Below are positions 9,615-15,995 of a stretch of DNA of 18,245 bases, piece after piece. The DNA is taken from contig CM007347.1 in the NCBI GenBank assembly GCA_000333855.2, forward strand, positions 760,005-778,249, read 5' to 3'. Below the pieces are notes generated by a model, which was not told the DNA's origin, did not search any database, and saw only the letters and a program-made list of their open reading frames with translations. Both the position numbers and the translations under genes were made by a program. The stretch's first letter is position 1; the number at the start of each line of letters is the position of its first letter. Origin of the DNA: Endotrypanum monterogeii. Lineage: Eukaryota; Euglenozoa; Kinetoplastea; Trypanosomatida; Trypanosomatidae.

Positions 9615-9816
9615 GGATTCAAGGTGACAGCAGCACCCCAGAGACGCGAGGTGCTCCCCTTATCACCACTACTACCAACCACCTCGCTTAGCTCCCACTT
9701 GTGCAGTGCTTTCACGAATATCGTGGCCGCCCTGTCTGAGCGTGCGCGTATAAGTGGGCAAGTATTTAAGCGCTAAACTTATGAACTTCGGCAGTTCTTG
9801 GAGCTCCGATATATAT

Positions 9817-9932
9817 CTATAAATAGGTGTGCGTGTGTGTGAGTCAGATAGGGAGGTGTGTGTATACAAAAATAAAGCGAGCAGATACAAGTTTAAAAAA
9901 TAAAAATAAAAAGGGGGAAAATAGAAAAGAGG
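9817..9932 (-). promoter_or_regulatory. Candidate spliced-leader acceptor for the coiled-coil gene
   Basis: On the minus strand a T/C-rich tract (9932-9893) is followed by the first AG at 9818/9817. No AG occurs from about 10012 down to 9819, an unusually long gap. Splicing here gives a leader of about 491 nt without any ATG before the start at 9325, while an ATG lies upstream of the acceptor at 9964-9962. The AG is about 75 nt from the tract, which is a little far, so a site nearer the gene remains possible. Confidence 0.42.
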
Positions 9933-9963
9933 TTTTAGTAAATTATCAAAGCGAGAGCGTGCA

Positions 9964-9990
9964 TGTGTGTGTGTGTGTGTGTGTGTGTGT
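9964..9990. repeat. (TG)13 microsatellite
   Basis: Thirteen TG units on the plus strand (CA on the transcribed strand). The run lies inside the AG-free stretch upstream of the coiled-coil gene's predicted splice acceptor. Confidence 0.95.
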
Positions 9991-10333
9991 ACAGAGGGAG
10001 AATGGGCCGCAGCTGGTCTCGGAAATGCTGCGCAGCAGGGAAATGGAACAAGGCAGCGAGCCAGACATAAGTCCCAAACAAGCACAAGAATGTTCAGATA
10101 CCGCACGCCTGCGCACAGTTACATCAGAACCACCTCGATAACCGTGAACATTGATTCCTTCTCATGGACGGTGACACACGCTCACACGTGTGCGTATGAC
10201 CCTGTATGTATTATGGGTACGTGTATCTGAAGGTCTGTGAGCTAATCGGTATGGGCATCGAACATGGAAAGATCTTGTCGTGCGCATCGCTACTGAGTGA
10301 CTCCCACCCCCACTCTGCGCTTCCCTCTGTTGA

Positions 10334-10360
10334 TTTTTTTTTTTCGGCGGGGGGGGGGGG
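10334..10360. repeat. Poly-T / poly-G homopolymer pair
   Basis: Eleven T residues (10334-10344), a five-base spacer, then twelve G residues (10349-10360) on the plus strand. It lies in the probable 3' UTR of the YchF gene. Run lengths here are the least reliable bases in the spacer. Confidence 0.85.
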
Positions 10361-10710
10361 CATTGTATGTGTTAAGAAGTGTATTTTCCTTTTTTGTATG
10401 TAGGAGGGAGGGGAGGAGCGTATATGAAAGTCATAATTATCGCATCGAACAGAGAAGAGAGGATCCATATCCCCTGTTCCTCCCTCCCTCCCTCCCAGGT
10501 TTGTGAGCATGGTTATGCTACGTGGAGCGGATGGTGAGTGAGTGCAGGTTTGGCTTCCTGACATCCCTTTGCTCATGCTGACCCCACAAGTATGTCTCTT
10601 AAGCCCTAGACGAGTGGCTGTGAGAGTGGCAGCAAGGAGCTTCTCATATCCCCCAACTCGCCCACATGACCAGCTCGCTTACTTGATCAACGCCCACGCG
10701 CCTCTGACCT

Positions 10711-10731
10711 GCGCGCGCACACACACACACA
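10711..10731. repeat. GC/CA dinucleotide run beside the YchF stop codon
   Basis: Four GC units pass into six CA units, ending just before the YchF stop codon (TAG at 10735-10733). On the transcribed strand this is a TG run that begins immediately after the stop. Confidence 0.85.
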
Positions 10732-10732
10732 G

Positions 10733-11851
10733 CTACCTACACGGCGTGTTGTGCTGTGCGATAAAAACGACACCGTCCTGCATAACATACTTGTCATTTA
10801 CGAGCCGCATCTGCATCTCCGCAGACTCCAAGTTGGGCTTCTCTGTAAAAGTGTCCCACGCCATTACCTTTGCGCTTACGAAGTTCTTTTCAAAATCGGT
10901 ATGAATTTCACCGGCCGCCTGCCGCGCCGTCGAGCCCTGCAGCACTGCCCAGCCATGCGCCATCTTTGGCCCAACTGTGAAAAAGGATTGAAGCTTGAGG
11001 AGTTCGTATACCTGTCTCATCAGTACGGTGCCACGGGGCTCATTAATGCCGTATTCTTCTAGGAACATGTCTCGCTCCTCGTCTGATGCTAGCTGCGCTG
11101 TCTGCTCCTCGATGGCAGCCGACACACGACAAGTACGTGCCGCTCCGAAGGCGGACTCCACCTCACCTGAGAACGCGTTGCCGTCCTTCACGCTTCGCTC
11201 GTCAACATTCAGTACAAACATCATCGGTTTGTTTGTGAGCAAACCGTAGGTCTGCAGAAGGTTGTTCTCTGACAGGGTCAATCGTGCGCCTGCAGGCATG
11301 TCTGCGGCCGCCTTTCCCTCCTCAAGCCACTGTCGAAGGCGCTTCAGAAAAATGTACTCCAAGTCCTGAGCCTTCTTTGTCTTGTGTACCTTGTGTATTC
11401 GTTTCTCAACAACCTCAAGATCAGACAAGATGAGCTCGCTCTGAATTACATGAATGTCCTCCAGTGGGTGCGGGGTGTCAAAGCCCTCCTTGGTACTCTC
11501 AAAACAGCGTATGGTGTGCAGCAGTACAGAACAGTTTCGGATGTCCGCAAGAAATTTGTTGCCAAGCCCTGCCCCCTTCGAGGCCCCAGCGATCAGCCCT
11601 GCCACGTCTGTCAGATCTACCTCGACGTCGACAATTTTCTCTGCACCAGAGAACTTGGCAAGACGACGCAGTCGCGCATCGACCACCGGCACCTTTGAAG
11701 TGTTCGCGTCTATTGTACAGAAGGGAAAGTTTCCTGTCTTCGCCAGTTGACTGCATGTCAGAGCATTAAAAAGGGTAGACTTGCCCACATTTGGCAACCC
11801 CACGATACCAGCAGCACGCCGCTTCCACAGCACCACACTAAACCGCAGCAT
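10733..11851 (-). CDS. OLA1: YchF/OLA1-type P-loop ATPase, bacterial-like, possibly mitochondrial
   Basis: A 372-residue protein of the YchF subfamily of TRAFAC ATPases, which hydrolyse ATP in preference to GTP and associate with ribosomes and stress responses. Motifs in order: P-loop GLPNVGKS (residues 18-25), NFPFCTID (41-48), Walker B DVAGL (82-86) followed by ASKGAGLGNKFL, and an NVDE motif replacing the GTPase NKxD, which is the family's ATP-preference mark. The C-terminal TGS domain is intact (LQSFFTVGPK, AAGEIHTDFEK). Length matches bacterial YchF (about 363). The sequence resembles bacterial YchF (VVDARL, ASKGAGLGN, RNCSVLLHTIRCFE) more than cytosolic eukaryotic OLA1. The N-terminus MLRFSVVLWKRRAAG is basic and hydrophobic with no acidic residue, which could be a mitochondrial presequence. 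I chose ATG 11851: the frame is open to an ATG at 11956, but those extra 35 codons are the polypyrimidine tract, and the predicted acceptor at 11873/11872 leaves a 20-nt leader. Confidence 0.9.
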   Translation of the reverse strand: MLRFSVVLWKRRAAGIVGLPNVGKSTLFNALTCSQLAKTGNFPFCTIDANTSKVPVVDARLRRLAKFSGAEKIVDVEVDLTDVAGLIAGASKGAGLGNKFLADIRNCSVLLHTIRCFESTKEGFDTPHPLEDIHVIQSELILSDLEVVEKRIHKVHKTKKAQDLEYIFLKRLRQWLEEGKAAADMPAGARLTLSENNLLQTYGLLTNKPMMFVLNVDERSVKDGNAFSGEVESAFGAARTCRVSAAIEEQTAQLASDEERDMFLEEYGINEPRGTVLMRQVYELLKLQSFFTVGPKMAHGWAVLQGSTARQAAGEIHTDFEKNFVSAKVMAWDTFTEKPNLESAEMQMRLVNDKYVMQDGVVFIAQHNTPCR

Positions 11852-11871
11852 GGGAGGTGGTGGTGCGCCGT

Positions 11872-11953
11872 CTTCGACGCACACCAAGAAGCGGTGTACC
11901 CATGTGCCCAGTACAGACAAAACGATGAAGGGAAAGGAAAGGAAGGGAAGGGA
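11872..11953 (-). promoter_or_regulatory. Spliced-leader acceptor and polypyrimidine tract for YchF/OLA1
   Basis: The minus strand reads an almost pure C/T tract at 11953-11926. No AG occurs from about 11973 down to 11874, and the first AG is at 11873/11872. The mature mRNA would start at 11871, leaving a 20-nt leader before the ATG at 11851. Two upstream ATGs (11956 and 11903) would be removed by this splice. The site therefore decides the start codon of this gene. Confidence 0.62.
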
Positions 11954-12458
11954 CATTGGTGTGAGTCAGTTGTCTCATGCGATATATATATATACACACA
12001 TACGGAAACGAAGCATTGTAATCAAGTAGAGACGCATGTAAGGGGAGACTAAATACAGACAATCGCTAGGAAACAAAAAAAGTGGTGAGAGAGCAGAAGA
12101 GCAGGGGAGGGGGAGGGGGGGAGACAGACACTCTCAATCACACTGTTATCCCAAGGAACCGTCCAACTAACAGGACACAAGCATATACTTCTCTTGTGCA
12201 CATGTAAAACCCTCGCATCACCTCCACACCTGCCAAGAGAGGGGGAAGTGGCCCCTATCTACCCCTATCTCGTTACATATATATGATTGCTTGTACGCCC
12301 CTCCCACCCTCCAAAACCTCTTGATTTTGCAGATCCCATCGCTGTGAAAGCGAACGTGACATCCAATAACTAGTTACTTCACGGCGCGTTCTCATGAGAA
12401 CAAAATGGAAAGGAGAGATATACACAACGGCCATACCCCTGTCTCTCCACCCTCCCAT

Positions 12459-12459
<1 letters not shown>

Positions 12460-12490
<31 letters not shown>
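12460..12490. repeat. (CA)15 microsatellite
   Basis: About fifteen CA units on the plus strand (TG on the transcribed strand), in the probable 3' UTR of the phosphatase gene. The other long TG/CA runs (1610, 9964) are in the opposite orientation. Confidence 0.95.
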
Positions 12491-12493
<3 letters not shown>

Positions 12494-12695
12494 CGACAGA
12501 AGAGAGTTGAAAACAAAAAAAAAGATAACAGCGGGAAGACGGGCAAAAAAAAAAATCTGACCCCGCACGCGCATAAAACACTTATGTGCGCCACGGTTAA
12601 GATGGGGAAGCGGGGAGGCCGCATGCTCAGCGCGGCTGATCTCTACCACCAGCCCGCCCTCCCCCGACCATCTTCCCGGCCCTGTCCATACCCTT

Positions 12696-15600
12696 TCACA
12701 AGAGAGTGAAGAATTCTTTTGGTTCGTCGCCTTGCTCGACATAGAGCACGTGTACATCCACAAGCGACTCCGTTGCATTGCTGACCTTGCCAAGCGTATC
12801 TGCACTAGAGACACCGCTGGTGACAGTGTCGGGTATCTTGATGCGGCAACTGGTCCACTTGCCAGCCTCAAGTGAATGAACTACCGCGGCACACTGTTGT
12901 GGCTCGCTGGGGAATAGCATACGCTGCACAAACGTGTGCACGACATCGGTTACACTCTCCACCGCATAGGCACCACGCCACAGGTAAATGGATGTGCAGG
13001 TGCGCTGCTGGAAGCCGAGGACATAACACCGATCCTCCTCGAGGTCATCCAAATCGGAGACCAGTACCTTTGTCGCGGCGGTGAAGGGATAGATGAAGGC
13101 AAAACTATCCCCGTCAGCCATACGCACCGTTGCAGGTGTTGAGCTCTCCCTACTCCGAATGCCGTCGCTAGGGCTACTGCTCCTGCTTCTGCCACCGCTA
13201 GCAGTGACAGACTCCAGCACCAATCCCGGGATGCCGATTAAGGGCAAAGAAATGCCGAGCGAGACTGTCTTGGGGGTCCGTGCGGCGGTAGTTACTGGAG
13301 AATCAGTGGGAAGCAGGGAGACGTTTGAGGGTTGACATGCAGTGGATGCAGGACTCAGCGCGGCAGCGGCCCCTGACTCATTCACATCATCGTTTACGAA
13401 CTGCGCTATCTGAGCACTGCTCGTCCCCACGCTCGCGGCAGCATGAAGCGTCGTCCTATCGCCCTCGCCTGCCCGCTGGAATGAGCTGCCTCTGTTATAG
13501 AATGGCACACGCATCTGTCGAGAGATGCGAGGGGTGTGCTGCCGTCCACTACGTGATGAGGATGACCTTGGTGCAGCAGGGCTTACGAGTGGAAAAGGTG
13601 TGGGAAGCATTGTCGCTGGACTTGTCGAAGTTGTCTGATAGCCAGTAATGGGCCTGGAGCTTCTACTCGCGTTGATGCCACCTTTGAGCGCCTTTTCCCG
13701 GGCGTGCCGCCGCACCACTTCGCAAGAATCGAGCCGGTTCTCCTCCTCAATGTCGTGGCTGAGCATCGCGCCAAGTCGCGGGTTAGAAAAAAAGACGTCC
13801 CATTGCGACTGCCGCGCAAATCCGATGCGCACCTCATTTGAGATGTGTATCGAGAGCAGTCGCTGCGTCAGCTCCAGCGACATAGCGGCGCCAGGAACAG
13901 GGAACAAAGAAGAAGAACGCGGCAATAGAGCCATTGATATGGCAGGCAGTAACCGCACCTGCAGCATTGGATAAAAATGCACCTCCTTCCCGCTATTGGT
14001 GATACTCGTGCGCGGCTCGCCGTGGTAGAAGCTGAAGCGTAGCATCCGCCGGCAGGCAACGAGGGCTCGCTCACTGTAGAGCTTTCCAAGACACTCTGGC
14101 CCCATTACGACGCATCCCGTCACAACATTCGTGTCCCTCTCACCAGCAACGCCCTCGCCAGGATCCACATCGGCGCCTCGAGACAGGCGCGGTCGCTGCC
14201 TGGACCTCTGCACACTTCGCCGGGCCTCTGTGTAGACGCCGCTAAAACGGTTTACTTCATCTGCCGCCTGCCCCACTGGCGCAAACAGAAACAAATATCC
14301 CAGTCGCGGATCCAGCGATAGAGTGCGGGGGCTTGCCGAAGACTCACCCCCCATGTCAGTGGCGCGGGTCAAGACATCGCTGCGCAGCTGCTGATACACC
14401 TCCTTGTCCCGTGGCGAGAGCAAGCCAGGTGCCTGCCGCTCCCCAGAGATCCACGGGGATTCGGGGTTCGAGGGGGCCGAGCACGACGGTGCGGCGGCGC
14501 ATACCGTGGAGGATGTTTCGCAGTCAAAGTATGCCGTCAGCTGGTAGGAGAACGGGAGTGGAGAAGGTGAAGTGTACGGGGCGTAGGCGAAGACGCTATT
14601 CAGCATAGGCCTGGACAGCTGCGCCTCCCACAGACGCAGGTTCATGTAGAAGCCCAGGTTGGGATTGCACACCTTGCGGCGCTCCCGGACAAACTCGTAG
14701 GCACGATCGTAGCATAACCCTTGCTTCCACATTATGTAGGCAATGATGAACGTGCAGGAGCGAGAGACGCCCTGTTGACAATGCACAAACACTCGCCCGT
14801 TATGCCTCTCCAGCGCGTCCTCAATGAAAGCGTTGACGATGGCGAAGAGAGAAAAGATCGGCTCATCCGTGGCATCGCTCAGATTGAGCCGTAAATACCG
14901 AAAGAGATCGGGGTAGAAGCTATCGAGGCACCAGCTGACGGTGTTCACCACGTGGGTGACTCCTTTGCGGAGGAGCTGCGCTCGATCCCGCGCGGCGTCC
15001 TCTCCTCCAACGAAGAGGCGTGGTAGAATTTCCGTCACCTCGGGCTGTGCTGCCTTCAATCGCTGGGCACGCTCCTGCTGAGTCTGCACCTCATCATAGT
15101 CCTCATCTCCCACCGCGATTGCTGACGATGACGCCGCCACAGTAAGACGCGCAGAAATCTCCTCAGCGGCGATATGTTCCACGCCGGTTTTTTCGGCCCC
15201 GACCTCGCCCCCCACATCTTCAGAACGATGTTCATGTAGAGTGTGCTCAAGATCTCGCCCATGACGACGAGCGCCCGCCTGCATTACAGCTTCTTGGCCT
15301 CCAAACAAGGAAGAATCCTTTACCTCTAGAAGACTGTTGCCGGTGGGCTGCACCGCTGCCTCGGTCACCCCTTCCCCTTCTAGGTAGAGGAGGGGCCGCA
15401 GTGGTGACACCGGCACCTCTGAGGGGGACGAAGGTGAGGCGTTCCCAATGCTCTCGTCGGCAGTGTCCCTGCGAAGCATAGCAGACGCAGTCGCGTGTGG
15501 GGTGGCAGTGAAGGGGGTACTGAGAGCGTTGAGCGGAAGCCTTAATGTGCCAGCAGATGAGCTGAAGGGATTGGATGGAGCACCAACGCCATCCAACAAG

Positions 15601-15995
15601 GTGGTGCCACCAACTCGATGATTGCCGCTCAACGAACCCAACATAAGCATGGGTATCGGTGGTGGCGGCGGCGGCGGCAGCGATGCTGACGACGCAGAGG
15701 CGTGATCAGAGGCACATCTCCCAGGCTTTCCAATACGGGGAGTCATCGAGCCCATTTTGATTGGCTGAGTCGAGACTCCAGACCCAGTGGCTGTGGATGA
15801 GGCTGGTGCCGCATGATGAACGTCGAGGGGTTGGGGGCCCTGTAGCCAACTCGAAATGCTCAAGGGGGGAATCGATGTCAAACCGGTAGCTGTACCATCG
15901 CCGGGAAAACTGCGACGTGATGAACGCAGTGACGGCAAAGGGTCGAAATGACAGGCGTTGTACCTAGTGGGTCGGCACCCGTGCTTGAGCCGCAC
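12696..15995 (-). CDS. MKP1-like dual-specificity phosphatase with gelsolin-like module, 3' part of a frame-broken gene
   Basis: This frame is open from 16013 to the stop at 12698-12696 and carries a complete dual-specificity phosphatase (DUSP) domain, beginning near 15040 with VTEILPRLFVGG. The active site is VHCQQGVSRS, with the nucleophile Cys codon at 14780-14778 and the P-loop Arg at 14762-14760 (HCx5R), followed by AYIMWKQG and NPNLGFYMNLRLWE. Such enzymes dephosphorylate phospho-Thr/Tyr, often on MAP kinases. Near 13060-12966 the sequence DRCYVLGF...SIYLWRGAYA fits a gelsolin-like repeat, the same pairing as in plant MKP1. A run of seven prolines lies at about 15677-15657; the rest is long low-complexity Ser-rich linker. 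There is no believable start: 15995 is only GTG, and the first ATG is 15755. The frame overlaps the upstream open frame (15878-17887) with no room for a UTR, so both are probably one gene of about 1,730 codons lacking one base. Confidence 0.85.
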   Translation of the reverse strand: MRLKHGCRPTRYNACHFDPLPSLRSSRRSFPGDGTATGLTSIPPLSISSWLQGPQPLDVHHAAPASSTATGSGVSTQPIKMGSMTPRIGKPGRCASDHASASSASLPPPPPPPIPMLMLGSLSGNHRVGGTTLLDGVGAPSNPFSSSAGTLRLPLNALSTPFTATPHATASAMLRRDTADESIGNASPSSPSEVPVSPLRPLLYLEGEGVTEAAVQPTGNSLLEVKDSSLFGGQEAVMQAGARRHGRDLEHTLHEHRSEDVGGEVGAEKTGVEHIAAEEISARLTVAASSSAIAVGDEDYDEVQTQQERAQRLKAAQPEVTEILPRLFVGGEDAARDRAQLLRKGVTHVVNTVSWCLDSFYPDLFRYLRLNLSDATDEPIFSLFAIVNAFIEDALERHNGRVFVHCQQGVSRSCTFIIAYIMWKQGLCYDRAYEFVRERRKVCNPNLGFYMNLRLWEAQLSRPMLNSVFAYAPYTSPSPLPFSYQLTAYFDCETSSTVCAAAPSCSAPSNPESPWISGERQAPGLLSPRDKEVYQQLRSDVLTRATDMGGESSASPRTLSLDPRLGYLFLFAPVGQAADEVNRFSGVYTEARRSVQRSRQRPRLSRGADVDPGEGVAGERDTNVVTGCVVMGPECLGKLYSERALVACRRMLRFSFYHGEPRTSITNSGKEVHFYPMLQVRLLPAISMALLPRSSSLFPVPGAAMSLELTQRLLSIHISNEVRIGFARQSQWDVFFSNPRLGAMLSHDIEEENRLDSCEVVRRHAREKALKGGINASRSSRPITGYQTTSTSPATMLPTPFPLVSPAAPRSSSSRSGRQHTPRISRQMRVPFYNRGSSFQRAGEGDRTTLHAAASVGTSSAQIAQFVNDDVNESGAAAALSPASTACQPSNVSLLPTDSPVTTAARTPKTVSLGISLPLIGIPGLVLESVTASGGRSRSSSPSDGIRSRESSTPATVRMADGDSFAFIYPFTAATKVLVSDLDDLEEDRCYVLGFQQRTCTSIYLWRGAYAVESVTDVVHTFVQRMLFPSEPQQCAAVVHSLEAGKWTSCRIKIPDTVTSGVSSADTLGKVSNATESLVDVHVLYVEQGDEPKEFFTLL

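Larger units (their letters stand above)
9326..10732. other. Spacer between YchF/OLA1 and coiled-coil gene, no gene seen
   Basis: This 1.4-kb spacer should hold the 3' UTR of the YchF gene (from 10732 leftwards) and the leader of the coiled-coil gene (about 9816-9326). It has TG, TA, CA, poly-T and poly-G runs. Short frames on both strands translate the microsatellites into CVCVC or YIYIY strings and are not credible genes. Two plus-strand pyrimidine tracts ending in CAG (9510-9522 and 10471-10498) resemble splice acceptors in the antisense direction, but no plausible plus-strand gene follows them. Confidence 0.7.
11852..12695. other. Spacer between phosphatase and YchF/OLA1, no gene seen
   Basis: About 0.84 kb holding the phosphatase 3' UTR (from 12695 leftwards) and, at its left end, the YchF acceptor and short leader. 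It contains a CA run (12460-12490), a short TA/CA run (11982-12002), a G/A-rich stretch at about 12075-12123 and short A runs near 12515-12525 and 12546-12555. The G/A-rich stretch is another pyrimidine tract in the sense direction. Frames on either strand here are microsatellite translations without a recognisable product. Confidence 0.7.

Noticed and set aside
9531..10230. Plus-strand small frames after the CAG at 9522
   Set aside because: They translate GT and AT microsatellites (CVCV and YIYIY strings) and oppose the direction of the gene cluster.
15902..15908. In-phase slippery heptamer T TTC CCG for programmed -1 frameshifting in the phosphatase
   Set aside because: Phase and direction are right, but C at the second triplet slips poorly, and I saw no clear downstream pseudoknot. 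The frame looks wrong already upstream of it, near CRHCVHH. A missing base is simpler.
12696..15995. GTG at 15995 as the start of a separate phosphatase gene
   Set aside because: GTG starts are not expected in kinetoplastid nuclear genes, and there is no polypyrimidine-AG signal or intergenic space before it.
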